A DNA stretch of 57,040 nt, taken from NCBI GenBank assembly GCA_964418645.1, contig CAYQME010000011.1, forward strand, positions 1-57,040, given 5' to 3'. Shown one piece after another: positions 36,536 to 45,001 of this stretch (positions within the stretch are counted from its first letter, which is position 1; each line of letters starts with the position of its first letter). The stretch comes from JAADHG01 sp964418645 (GTDB taxonomy: Bacteria; Bacteroidota; Bacteroidia; Flavobacteriales; Flavobacteriaceae). Made by a program: the position numbers and the translations under genes. The notes below the pieces were generated by a model. It was not told the origin of the DNA. It worked only from the letters and a program-made list of their open reading frames with translations, and made no database searches.

Positions 36536-38671
36536 ATGAAAAGGAAATATAATATTTTATTGCTAACATTACTTTTAGCATTTGCCTCTTGTAGTTTTAC
36601 AAGTAAAACTTTTGAAGATGATGACAGAGACAAACTACTTATACAAATTATAACCTACGTATTAGATGAGGGACATTTTGAGCCTAAGGACATGAATGAC
36701 ACATTTTCTGAAGATGTTTTTGAACATTATTTAGATCAAATTGACCCATTTAGACGCTATTTTTATCAGTCTGATATCAAAGAATTTGAAAAGTATAAAA
36801 CGGAGCTTGATAATCAAATAATGGCTTACGATGTTTCATTCTTTAATTTAACACACGAGCGATTGATTAAGCGTATTAATGAATCAAAAGACATTTACAC
36901 AGAAGTTTTAGCAAATCCTTTCGATTATAGTATTAACGAGTCGTTTAATACAGATTATGAAAATTTAGGGTATGTCAGTTCAAAAAAAGAAATGAAAGAA
37001 CGTTGGCGTAAGCAACTTAAGTTTTCGGCAATTGCAAATTATAACGATTTAATTACTGAACAAGAAAGAGATTCAAAGAATAATTTCGAATATATTGCAA
37101 AACCTAATTCTGAGTTAGAACAAGAAGCTAGAGAAGTTACATTACGGTCTCTGGACGAGTTATACGATTTTATTGATGACAGACAACGAAAAGATTGGTT
37201 TACGGTTTATGTAAATGCTATTGTAGAAGAATATGATCCACATACTTTTTATTTTGCTCCTGAAGAGAAAGACCGTTTTGATGTGGCCATGTCGGGAAAA
37301 TATGAAGGAATTGGAGCTAGGCTCCAAAAGAAGATGGATAACATCATTGTAAACGAAATTATTTCTGGAGGTTCAGCTTGGAGACAGAATAAATTAGAAG
37401 TCGGAGATATTATTTTAAAAGTACGACAGGAAGATGAAGAAGAGGCTGTAAATGTGGTTGGTATGCGTTTAGATGATGCTGTTAAATTTATAAAAGGACC
37501 AAAAGGTACTAATGTTATTTTAACCCTTAAAAGAGTCGATGGTACCATTGAGGATTTGTCAATTCCGCGAGACGAAATTGAACTTGAAGAAACTTATGCA
37601 AAATCATCAACGGTTATTAAAAATGGCAAAACTTTTGGGGTTATCAATTTACCTAAATTTTATGTAAATTTTCAAGATTATAATAAGCGTAATGCTGCAA
37701 GTGATATTAAAAAAGAGATTATACGTTTAAAGGCTGAAGGTATGGAAGGCCTTGTCATTGATTTGCGAAACAATGGTGGAGGTTCTTTAAAAACAGTAGT
37801 TGATATGGCTGGTTTATTTATAAAAGATGGTCCAGTAGTACAAGTACGAACAACGGGAGAGCCAAGAGAGGTTTTAAGCGATAAAGATCGCTCTATAGTT
37901 TGGGACGGCCCTTTAGTTATATTGGTTAACGAATTATCAGCGTCAGCTTCCGAAATTTTAGCTGCTGCAATGCAAGATTATAAAAGAGCTATTGTAATTG
38001 GTAGTAAGCAAACTTATGGCAAAGGAACGGTTCAAAATGTATTAGATTTAAACCGAATAGTGAGAAAAAATACTAATGGAGATATGGGAGCACTCAAATT
38101 TACCACGCAAAAATTCTATAGAATTAATGGCGGTTCAACACAGCTTGAAGGAGTAAAAAGTGATGTGGTTGTCCCAGATCGTTACAGTTACATTGATATT
38201 GGCGAAAAGGATCAAGACAATCCATTGCCTTGGGATAAAATTGAAGCTGCTACATATTCACTTTGGGATAGTTATTTTGATTATGACGCGACTATAAAAA
38301 AGAGTAATCAACGTATGCAGAACAGTGAGCAGCTTAAATTAATTGATGAAAATGCACATTGGATAAAGAAAATCAGAGACAGAAAGGAGTTTTCTTTAAA
38401 CTATAATGAATATAAGGCAAAGCTTGATATTAATGAAGAAGAAGCAAAGCGATTCGATAAGCTTGCCGATTATAAAACAAATCTAACATTTAAATCATTA
38501 CCATACGAAATGGCCTTAATGGATCAAGATTCTACATTAAAAATAAAGCGTAATCGCTGGCATGAAAACTTGAGTAAAGATGTGTATATGGAAGAAGCAC
38601 TTAATGTGCTTAATGACCTAAAAATGTCTTATGGAGTAAAAACTAAAGTGGCTGCTACCATTAAAGATTAA
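36536..38671 (+). CDS. Carboxy-terminal (tail-specific) processing protease Prc/Tsp
   Basis: A periplasmic S41 serine protease that degrades or trims proteins from the C-terminus, 711 residues. The signal peptide has a lipobox-like end, AFASC (C19). The N-terminal helical domain spans about 25-240. The PDZ domain is at about 255-340 (GKYEGIGARLQKK, VGDIILKVRQ, IKGPKGTNVILTLKR). The S41 core has VIDLRNNGGGSLKT (408-420), the serine-bearing VNELSASASEIL (464-475) and lysine K496 in TYGKGTVQ, forming a Ser/Lys dyad. The C-terminal DUF3340-like region follows. It is the long E. coli Prc type. Monocistronic, ending at a strong bidirectional terminator. Confidence 0.95.
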   Translation: MKRKYNILLLTLLLAFASCSFTSKTFEDDDRDKLLIQIITYVLDEGHFEPKDMNDTFSEDVFEHYLDQIDPFRRYFYQSDIKEFEKYKTELDNQIMAYDVSFFNLTHERLIKRINESKDIYTEVLANPFDYSINESFNTDYENLGYVSSKKEMKERWRKQLKFSAIANYNDLITEQERDSKNNFEYIAKPNSELEQEAREVTLRSLDELYDFIDDRQRKDWFTVYVNAIVEEYDPHTFYFAPEEKDRFDVAMSGKYEGIGARLQKKMDNIIVNEIISGGSAWRQNKLEVGDIILKVRQEDEEEAVNVVGMRLDDAVKFIKGPKGTNVILTLKRVDGTIEDLSIPRDEIELEETYAKSSTVIKNGKTFGVINLPKFYVNFQDYNKRNAASDIKKEIIRLKAEGMEGLVIDLRNNGGGSLKTVVDMAGLFIKDGPVVQVRTTGEPREVLSDKDRSIVWDGPLVILVNELSASASEILAAAMQDYKRAIVIGSKQTYGKGTVQNVLDLNRIVRKNTNGDMGALKFTTQKFYRINGGSTQLEGVKSDVVVPDRYSYIDIGEKDQDNPLPWDKIEAATYSLWDSYFDYDATIKKSNQRMQNSEQLKLIDENAHWIKKIRDRKEFSLNYNEYKAKLDINEEEAKRFDKLADYKTNLTFKSLPYEMALMDQDSTLKIKRNRWHENLSKDVYMEEALNVLNDLKMSYGVKTKVAATIKD

Positions 38672-38694
38672 TACATTTACTAAATAAATGATAA

Positions 38695-38737
38695 AAAAAA
38701 AGGCTGCAAAAGTTTTAAATCTTTTGCAGCCTTTTTT
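38695..38737. terminator. Bidirectional intrinsic terminator
   Basis: AAAAGGCTGCAAAAG paired with CTTTTGCAGCCTTTT, with an 8-base loop and A/T runs on both sides. It serves the convergent protease and DUF4136 genes. Confidence 0.92.
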
Positions 38738-38757
38738 ATTGGATTAGTTTTTAAATT

Positions 38758-39312
38758 TTATTGTTGAGCACCTGGAGGATATTTCTCCATAATTTTTGCA
38801 ACAAATTCTTTAATGCGTTCTATTTTTTTATCCATGTTCTTTGTTAAGTAGCCAGTACCCATACCTTGCCAAACCAATTCTTTTTTTTTAGCATCAATTA
38901 AGTCTATATACAACGTGCCTTCAGTTGATGTGGTAACATTATTGCCATAGTAATTATGTCCCCAATAATAAGGACTCCAACCCCAACCGTAGCCATAGCC
39001 GTAAGGACCATAACCATTATTATAGATATTAATTTTCTCTCTAGATTTTGTAAAAATACTTATCAAAAGATCTGGATTTTCAGATTTAGTAAAACCTTTA
39101 GCTAATAATTCTACTTCTATAGCATGAAGGATTCTTCGTTTGTCTAAATCACTTATTTCAGCTTTATCTATTCCTGTTCTAAAAAACGCAAAGGTTTTGT
39201 AATTATTAAAGTTTGCATTTTTATCATAATCTGAGGCTACTCGAACAGATACACATGATGTAACTACCAAAAGAAGCAATACAAATGGTAATGTTTTAAT
39301 TAACTTTTTCAT
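38758..39312 (-). CDS. DUF4136 lipoprotein
   Basis: A 184-residue envelope lipoprotein. The signal ends VVTSC (C20). It then shows the DUF4136 pattern: VASDYDKNANFNNYKTFAFF near the start, RRILHAIEVELLAKGF, NPDLLISIFTKSREK, then a Gly/Tyr/Trp-rich stretch (GYGPYGYGYGWGWSPYYWG) and GTLYIDLIDAKKKELVWQG. The function of the family is unknown. It lies 17 bp downstream of hutU on the same strand, so it may be co-transcribed, without an obvious metabolic link. Confidence 0.9.
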   Translation of the reverse strand: MKKLIKTLPFVLLLLVVTSCVSVRVASDYDKNANFNNYKTFAFFRTGIDKAEISDLDKRRILHAIEVELLAKGFTKSENPDLLISIFTKSREKINIYNNGYGPYGYGYGWGWSPYYWGHNYYGNNVTTSTEGTLYIDLIDAKKKELVWQGMGTGYLTKNMDKKIERIKEFVAKIMEKYPPGAQQ

Positions 39313-39328
39313 AGTAAAATATTTATGG

Positions 39329-41314
39329 TTAAAACAAATTCAATAAATTATCATCAACAGTATTTGGTAAAGTAACTCTAAGGTTTGGTTCAACTTCCAT
39401 AGCTCGATTTATTGCAAAAAGAGCTTCTTTGTTTCTTGCCCAACTACGTCTTGAAATACCATTGTTTACATCCCAAAATAACATTGATTTTAATCGCCTT
39501 TCGGCATCTTTACTACCATCAAGAACCATACCAAATCCACCATTTATGACTTCACCCCAACCTACGCCACCACCATTGTGTATGCTTACCCATGTGGCTC
39601 CTCTAAAGCTATCACCGATTACATTTTGTATTGCCATGTCTGCTGTAAAACTAGAACCATCATAAATATTGCTGGTTTCTCTGTATGGCGAATCGGTTCC
39701 AGAAACATCATGGTGGTCTCTCCCTAAAACGATATATCCAATGTCTCCTTTAGCTATAGCGTCATTAAATGCAGTTGCAATTTTCATTCTTCCTTCTGCA
39801 TCAGCATATAATATTCTGGCTTGAGAACCAACGACTAGTTTGTTTTTTTGAGCACCTTTTATCCACTGAATGTTATCAGCCATTTGTTGCTGAATTTCCT
39901 CAGGAGAATTGCTTTTAATGTCTTCTAAAACTTGACAAGCAATGACATCAGTTTTTGCTAAATCTTTAGGTTTTCCAGATGTACATACCCATCGAAATGG
40001 ACCAAATCCATAATCAAAGCACATTGGTCCCATGATGTCTTGTACATAACTAGGATACTTAAAATCAATACCATTTTCGGCCATAATATCAGCTCCAGCA
40101 CGTGAAGCTTCTAGTAAAAAGGCATTCCCATAATCGAAAAAGTATGTGCCTTTTGCAGTATGCTTATTAATGGCTTCTGTCTGACGACGTAAGGTCTCTT
40201 TTACTTTGTTTTTAAATAGTTCAGGATGTTTTGCCATCATATCATTGGCATCTTCAAAAGATAGATCTACAGGATAATATCCTCCAGCCCAAGGATTGTG
40301 AAGTGATGTTTGGTCACTTCCTAAATCAATATGTATGTTGTCTTTGTCAAATTGTTCCCAAACATCAACAATATTACCATGGTAAGCTATTGAGATTGTT
40401 TCTTGGTTATACTTTGCTTGTTTTACACGAGCTACTAATTGATTTAAATTAGAAAAAACTTCGTCAACCCAACCTTGAGAGTGACGTGTATGTACTGCTT
40501 TTTCATTCACTTCGGCACAAACTGTAATACAACCTGCAATATTTCCAGCTTTAGGTTGCGCACCAGACATTCCTCCTAATCCTGAAGTTACAAAAAGATT
40601 GCCTTTAGGAGATTTGTTAATTTTCCGAAATGCATTTAATACGGTAATGGTTGTACCATGAACAATACCTTGTGGACCAATATACATATAGCTTCCTGCA
40701 GTCATTTGACCATATTGAGTAACACCTAAGGCATTGAACTTTTCCCAATCATCTTGTTTTGAATAATTAGGAATCATCATGCCATTGGTCACAACAACTC
40801 TTGGCGCTTCTTTATGAGATGGAAATAAGCCCATTGGATGACCAGAATACATCACAAGCGTTTGCTCGTCATTCATTTCAGCAAGATATTTCATAGTTAA
40901 TCTATACTGTGCCCAATTCTGGAAAACAGCTCCATTTCCACCGTAAGTAATTAATTCATGAGGATGTTGTGCAACGGCATAGTCTAAATTATTCTGAATC
41001 ATTAGCATTATAGCAGCAGCTTGTTTAGATTGTGCAGGATACTCTTCAATCGGGCGAGCGTACATCTTGTAATCAGGACGTAAACGATACATATAAATAC
41101 GCCCGTAGGTGCTTAATTCTTGATTAAACTCTTCAATTAATTCTGCATGATGTTTAGCATCAAAATAGCGTAGAGCGTTTTTAAGAGCTAATTTTTTTTC
41201 TTCAGTAGAAAGTATGTTTTTTCGCTTTGGAGCATGATTAATAGATACATTGTATGGTTTTAGTTGTGGTAATATATCTGGAATTCCTTCTAATATGTGC
41301 TTTTTAAAAGTCAT
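39329..41314 (-). CDS. hutU: Urocanate hydratase, long form
   Basis: NAD-dependent enzyme of histidine breakdown, urocanate to imidazolonepropionate, in the cytoplasm. Recognised by ELITYGGNGAVFQNWAQYRL, MYSGHPMGLFPSH, VTNGMMIPNYS, TAGSYMYIGPQGIVHGTT, FVTSGLGGMSGAQPKAG (NAD loop), GPFRWVCTSGKP and GRDHHDVSGTDSPYRET. At 661 residues it is about 100 longer than the classic bacterial enzyme of about 555, a length seen in Bacteroidota and eukaryotic forms. hutH and hutI are absent from the window. A 50-codon DUF5522 gene lies directly upstream with 17 bp between, probably in the same transcript. Confidence 0.93.
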   Translation of the reverse strand: MTFKKHILEGIPDILPQLKPYNVSINHAPKRKNILSTEEKKLALKNALRYFDAKHHAELIEEFNQELSTYGRIYMYRLRPDYKMYARPIEEYPAQSKQAAAIMLMIQNNLDYAVAQHPHELITYGGNGAVFQNWAQYRLTMKYLAEMNDEQTLVMYSGHPMGLFPSHKEAPRVVVTNGMMIPNYSKQDDWEKFNALGVTQYGQMTAGSYMYIGPQGIVHGTTITVLNAFRKINKSPKGNLFVTSGLGGMSGAQPKAGNIAGCITVCAEVNEKAVHTRHSQGWVDEVFSNLNQLVARVKQAKYNQETISIAYHGNIVDVWEQFDKDNIHIDLGSDQTSLHNPWAGGYYPVDLSFEDANDMMAKHPELFKNKVKETLRRQTEAINKHTAKGTYFFDYGNAFLLEASRAGADIMAENGIDFKYPSYVQDIMGPMCFDYGFGPFRWVCTSGKPKDLAKTDVIACQVLEDIKSNSPEEIQQQMADNIQWIKGAQKNKLVVGSQARILYADAEGRMKIATAFNDAIAKGDIGYIVLGRDHHDVSGTDSPYRETSNIYDGSSFTADMAIQNVIGDSFRGATWVSIHNGGGVGWGEVINGGFGMVLDGSKDAERRLKSMLFWDVNNGISRRSWARNKEALFAINRAMEVEPNLRVTLPNTVDDNLLNLF

Positions 41315-41331
41315 TATTAAATTGTGCTTTT

Positions 41332-41484
41332 TTAAATTCTTTTTTGATTAAATCCATAAGGACAATGTCTGCAATTACTCTCACAGCAATAGCCTCTTTT
41401 TAAGTGGTATTGTTCGGTAAAACAGCGATATCCTTCGGGTGTTAAATAATAATCGCCTTCTTCAATTGAGACAAACTCCTTCAT
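41332..41484 (-). CDS. DUF5522-like small cysteine-rich protein
   Basis: A 50-residue protein, translated by hand on the minus strand. It starts MKEFVSIEEGDYYLTPEGYR and ends with the cysteine cluster GYCCESNCRHCPYGF (31-45) before NQKRI and a stop. The GYCC..NCRHCPYGF pattern is that of the small DUF5522 family, widespread in bacteria; metal or Fe-S binding by the cysteines is likely but unproven. It lies 17 bp upstream of hutU on the same strand. It is short enough to be missed by length cut-offs. The start is set by the only in-frame ATG near a TATCTTTG box. Confidence 0.8.
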   Translation of the reverse strand: MKEFVSIEEGDYYLTPEGYRCFTEQYHLKRGYCCESNCRHCPYGFNQKRI

Positions 41485-41490
41485 ATGTCA

Positions 41491-41498
41491 CAAAGATA
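41491..41498 (-). promoter_or_regulatory. Candidate -7 box of the DUF5522-hutU transcript
   Basis: TATCTTTG on the minus strand matches TAnnTTTG but ends only 6 bp before the DUF5522 ATG, which would leave an almost leaderless transcript for that gene. Confidence 0.35.
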
Positions 41499-41519
41499 AT
41501 GTAAATTGGAGAAAATATT

Positions 41520-41539
41520 CCTTGATGTTTACATCAAGG
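41520..41539. promoter_or_regulatory. Perfect palindrome upstream of the DUF5522-hutU promoter
   Basis: CCTTGATGT-TT-ACATCAAGG, a perfect 9-bp inverted repeat. Neither side has a terminator-like T-tract. It lies 22 bp upstream of the -7 box, over the expected -33 region, so an operator is possible. Confidence 0.4.
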
Positions 41540-41550
41540 TTTCAAAAAAT

Positions 41551-41576
41551 TGTCATTCTCGCGAAAGCGGGAATCT
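41551..41576. repeat. REP-like intergenic palindrome
   Basis: GTCATTCTCGCGAAAGCGGG, then AATCT. ATTCTCGC pairs with GCGGGAAT around a GAAA tetraloop (41555-41574). This is the very common dispersed GTCATTC..GAATCT repeat type of flavobacterial intergenic regions. Confidence 0.6.
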
Positions 41577-41627
41577 AAATAAAATTATATCTAATTTTAT
41601 GACATTGATTTTTTAGCGCTATTATCT

Positions 41628-41966
41628 ATGATTTTAATCTCAAAGTATTTAGTTCCTAAGGGATATACTGGAGTTACAGTTTATCCTTTTGTATTCTTAA
41701 AGTATCATAAATTAAAGACTGATGAAGTACTTATAAATCATGAATATATTCATTTGAAACAACAAATAGAGTTGTTAGTTATTCCATTTTATATGTTTTA
41801 TGGGTTTGAGTTTTTGATTAGATTACTACAGTACAGGCGGTGGAAAGCAGCGTATAGAAATATTTCATTTGAACGTGAAGCCTATATCAATGAAGACAAT
41901 TTAGAGTATTTGGATAGAAGAAAAACCTGGCAATTTTTAAAGTATCTTCGTGCCAATGATTTTTAA
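41628..41966 (+). CDS. Small HExxH-containing membrane-associated protein
   Basis: A 112-residue protein containing HEYIH (about residues 39-43) in the context VLINHEYIHLKQQIELLV, the form of a zincin metal site, followed by a hydrophobic aromatic segment, VIPFYMFYGFEFLIRLLQY, that may enter the membrane. A Glu that could be the third ligand occurs in FEREAYINEDN (about 84-94), reminiscent of gluzincin-type spacing. No signal peptide is obvious. The family is not recognised. Its end overlaps the ACC-deaminase-like gene by 17 bp, so it heads a coupled operon. Peptidase activity is inferred from the motif alone. Confidence 0.7.
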   Translation: MILISKYLVPKGYTGVTVYPFVFLKYHKLKTDEVLINHEYIHLKQQIELLVIPFYMFYGFEFLIRLLQYRRWKAAYRNISFEREAYINEDNLEYLDRRKTWQFLKYLRANDF

Positions 41967-42867
41967 CCTTGACCATAGTATCAATCAATCTATCAAGTTA
42001 CCTCGAAAAAATAGGGCAGAACTCTATATCAAGCGTGAGGATAAAATCCATAAGCACATATCTGGAAATAAATATAGAAAGTTAAAGTATAATTTGCAGG
42101 AAGCAGATAAGCTAGGTTACACAACGCTATTAACTTTTGGAGGTGCATTTTCAAATCATATTGCTGCAGTGGCATTTGCTGGACAAAAATTTGGTTTTAA
42201 AACCATAGGAGTTATTAGAGGAGAAGAGTTGCAAGATAAGGTTAATGATAATGCAACTTTGAAGTTTGCAAAGATGAATGGGATGCATTTTAAGTTTGTA
42301 ACACGAAGCAAATACAGAGATAAAACATCAGAAGAGTTTGTTGAAAAACTGAAGAGTGCATTTGGAGAATTTTACTATATTCCTGAAGGCGGTACAAATA
42401 CATTAGCAGTAAAAGGATGCGAAGAAATTCTATCGGATAGTGATAATAAGTTTGATTATATATGTTGTGCAGTGGGTACAGGAGGCACTATTTCGGGACT
42501 TATTAATAGCGCAAAACCACATCAACAAATTTTAGGATTTCCAGCCCTAAAAGGTGATTTTTTATCCGGCAATATTAGTAAATTTGTAACTCGGAGTAAT
42601 TGGAAATTAATAACCGATTTTCATTTTGGAGGCTATGCTAAAATAAATGTAAAATTAATTGAGTTTATAAACCAATTTAAACAAATGCAAGGAATTCCAT
42701 TAGACCCTATTTATACTGGAAAACTAATGTTTGGCGTTTATAAATTAATTCAAGACGGATTTTTTCCTAAGCAATCAAAAATTTTAGTGATTCATTCTGG
42801 AGGTTTACAAGGCATAGCAGGAATGAATCAAAAATTAAAACAAAAGCAATTGCCATTAATTCAATGA
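41950..42867 (+). CDS. PLP-dependent ACC deaminase / D-cysteine desulfhydrase-like enzyme
   Basis: A 305-residue cytoplasmic fold-type II PLP enzyme. The PLP lysine is K41 in HISGNKYRKLKYN. LLTFGGAFSNHIAAVAFAG binds the PLP ring and substrate carboxylate, and CCAVGTGGTISGLI is the phosphate-binding glycine loop. The family includes 1-aminocyclopropane-1-carboxylate deaminases and D-cysteine desulfhydrases, which cannot be separated here; in non-plant-associated marine bacteria the latter type of activity is more often assumed. Translationally coupled on both sides (17-bp and 4-bp overlaps). Confidence 0.87.
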   Translation: MPMIFNLDHSINQSIKLPRKNRAELYIKREDKIHKHISGNKYRKLKYNLQEADKLGYTTLLTFGGAFSNHIAAVAFAGQKFGFKTIGVIRGEELQDKVNDNATLKFAKMNGMHFKFVTRSKYRDKTSEEFVEKLKSAFGEFYYIPEGGTNTLAVKGCEEILSDSDNKFDYICCAVGTGGTISGLINSAKPHQQILGFPALKGDFLSGNISKFVTRSNWKLITDFHFGGYAKINVKLIEFINQFKQMQGIPLDPIYTGKLMFGVYKLIQDGFFPKQSKILVIHSGGLQGIAGMNQKLKQKQLPLIQ

Positions 42868-43646
42868 TAAAGAAAATAGTATTCATTATAATATTGAGTG
42901 TTTTAGTATTTAGTTGTGGCTCTAAAAAAAGAGCTGCACAAAAAAAAGCTGAAGCTAACAAAGAAATAGTTGAAAAATCTTCTAAAGTATTGAATGATAA
43001 AAAAGCTGAAACAACTATATCTAAAACAAATAGTACTATCCAATATATTTCGGTTTATAAAGATATTGCCATTTCTGAGATGAAAACTTATGGCATTCCA
43101 GCAAGTATTACCTTGGCACAGGGCATTTTGGAATCGGGTTCAGGCAGAGGAACACTTGCTGTAAAAGCAAATAACCATTTTGGTATAAAATGCCATGATT
43201 GGAAAGGTGACAAAATTTATCATGATGATGATAAAAGACAAGAGTGCTTCCGGAAATATAAAAATTCTAGTAGCTCATTTAGAGATCATTCCGAGTTTTT
43301 AGCAAAACGTAAACGCTATGCAAATCTTTTTAAACTGGATAAAGATGATTATATGGGTTGGGCAAAAGGATTAAGACATGCAGGTTATGCCACCGACAAA
43401 AGATACCCTCAAAAACTTATAAGTTTAATAGAGCATTATGAACTTTATAAATTTGACCAAGTAAATTCCAAAAAGAAAAGAACTAAGAAGAAAATAGAAT
43501 ACACAGTTGTTAAAGGTGATACATTATATTCTATTTCTATGAAATATAATATTACAGTTAAAGAATTACAATCAATTAATGGATTACAAGGCACTGAAAT
43601 AAGTATAGGCCAAGTATTAAATATCAACACAAGAGAAAAAAATTAA
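42864..43646 (+). CDS. LysM-containing glucosaminidase (peptidoglycan hydrolase) lipoprotein
   Basis: 260 residues. The lipoprotein signal ends LVFSC (C18), followed by a Lys/Ala/Glu-rich linker. The glucosaminidase (GH73-like) domain is at about 58-205, with catalytic E90 in LAQGILESGSGRGTLA and NNHFGIKCHDWKGDKIYHDD, FRKYKNSSSSFRDHSEFL and GLRHAGYATD. The C-terminal LysM, YTVVKGDTLYSISMKYNI (about 212-229), continues to GQVLNI. It cleaves the glycan backbone during growth or division. ATGA overlap with the gene before; the hemL gene begins 1 bp after. Confidence 0.93.
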   Translation: MIKKIVFIIILSVLVFSCGSKKRAAQKKAEANKEIVEKSSKVLNDKKAETTISKTNSTIQYISVYKDIAISEMKTYGIPASITLAQGILESGSGRGTLAVKANNHFGIKCHDWKGDKIYHDDDKRQECFRKYKNSSSSFRDHSEFLAKRKRYANLFKLDKDDYMGWAKGLRHAGYATDKRYPQKLISLIEHYELYKFDQVNSKKKRTKKKIEYTVVKGDTLYSISMKYNITVKELQSINGLQGTEISIGQVLNINTREKN

Positions 43647-43647
43647 A

Positions 43648-44934
43648 ATGATTTATAAAAGAAGTAGTGCATTATTTGCAGCAGCAGAACAGGTTATTCC
43701 AGGAGGTGTTAATTCGCCAGTAAGAGCGTTTAAAGGTGTAGGAGGTACACCAATTTTTGTAAAAGAAGCCAAAGGCGCTTATTTATATGATGAAGATAAT
43801 AATCGGCTTATAGATTATATTAATTCTTGGGGACCAATGTTGCTAGGTCATGCTTACGAACCGGTTGTTAGTGCAGTAGTTGAGAAAGCAAAAAAGGGAA
43901 CCTCTTTTGGGATGCCTACTGAAATTGAAACACAAATTGCAGAATTAGCGGTTTCTATGGTTCCAAATATTGATAAAATTCGTTTTGTAAATTCAGGAAC
44001 GGAAGCCTGTATGAGTGCTGTACGCTTGGCAAGAGGGTTTACAGGAAAAAATAAAATTATAAAATTTGCAGGTTGCTATCATGGACATAGCGATTCTTTT
44101 TTAATTCAGGCAGGAAGTGGTGCAGTTACTTTTGGAAGCCCAAATAGTCCTGGAGTTACTGAGGGGACAGCAAAAGACACTTTATTGGCCACATATAATA
44201 ATATAGAAAATGTTTCCCAATTGATTGCTGCGAATATTAATGAAATTGCTTGTATTATTTTAGAACCTGTAGCAGGAAATATGGGCTGTATTCCTCCTAA
44301 AGACGGATTTTTACAATCGTTAAGAGAGTTGTGTGATGCAAACAATATCCTCTTGATTTTTGATGAGGTTATGACTGGGTTTCGTCTTACAAAAGGAGGC
44401 GCTCAAGAATTATATGGTATCCAAGCAGATATTGTTTGCTTTGGTAAAGTGATTGGAGGTGGTTTGCCTGTTGGTGCCTTTGCAGCAAGACAAGAAATTA
44501 TGAACCATTTGGCGCCATTAGGACCTGTTTACCAAGCAGGAACATTAAGCGGAAATCCATTAGCAATGGCTGCAGGATTAGCTATGTTAAAAGCGATCAA
44601 TGAAGACCATGAGTTGTTTAATAGGCTAGAAGCTAAAACAAAGTATCTTCATGAAGGCATAACTAAAGTATTGGCTGCATCTAATATTGAATATAAAATA
44701 AATAGAGTGGGTTCAATGATTTCTGTTCATTTTACTTCGGAAGATGTTGTTGACTTTGAATCTTCTGTCAAAGGGAATAATGATAAGTTTAAAAAATTCT
44801 TTCATGGGTTATTAAATGAAGGAATTTATATTGCACCAAGTGCTTTTGAAACATGGTTTATTACAGATGCTTTATCCTATAAAGATTTAGATGAGACTAT
44901 TGCAGTTATAGAAAAAGTAGCTCAAACATTATAA
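43648..44934 (+). CDS. hemL: Glutamate-1-semialdehyde 2,1-aminomutase
   Basis: PLP enzyme that converts glutamate-1-semialdehyde to 5-aminolevulinate, the C5 route to heme. The 428-residue length is normal. Diagnostic segments are VIPGGVNSPVRAFKGVGG (17-34), YINSWGPMLLGHA, RFVNSGTEACMSAVRLARG, AGCYHGHSDSFL, LIFDEVMTGFR, and the PLP lysine K267 in CFGKVIGGGLPVGAFA. It ends the rightward operon with a hairpin terminator. No other heme genes are in the window. Confidence 0.96.
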   Translation: MIYKRSSALFAAAEQVIPGGVNSPVRAFKGVGGTPIFVKEAKGAYLYDEDNNRLIDYINSWGPMLLGHAYEPVVSAVVEKAKKGTSFGMPTEIETQIAELAVSMVPNIDKIRFVNSGTEACMSAVRLARGFTGKNKIIKFAGCYHGHSDSFLIQAGSGAVTFGSPNSPGVTEGTAKDTLLATYNNIENVSQLIAANINEIACIILEPVAGNMGCIPPKDGFLQSLRELCDANNILLIFDEVMTGFRLTKGGAQELYGIQADIVCFGKVIGGGLPVGAFAARQEIMNHLAPLGPVYQAGTLSGNPLAMAAGLAMLKAINEDHELFNRLEAKTKYLHEGITKVLAASNIEYKINRVGSMISVHFTSEDVVDFESSVKGNNDKFKKFFHGLLNEGIYIAPSAFETWFITDALSYKDLDETIAVIEKVAQTL

Positions 44935-44946
44935 TTAATCAACTAA

Positions 44947-44977
44947 AAAAGCATCACTAAAAGAGAGCAATGCTTTT
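44947..44977. terminator. Bidirectional intrinsic terminator
   Basis: AAAAGCAT (44947-44954) pairs with ATGCTTTT (44970-44977) with a 15-base loop, flanked by A-runs. It lies between hemL and the convergent Spy-like gene. Confidence 0.65.
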
Positions 44978-45001
44978 AAAAAAAACTAACCAATCAACCT
45001 A

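Noticed and set aside
39329..41314. Urocanate hydratase of 661 residues as a fusion or misassembly
   Set aside because: The long form is known in Bacteroidota and eukaryotes, and motifs run without interruption.
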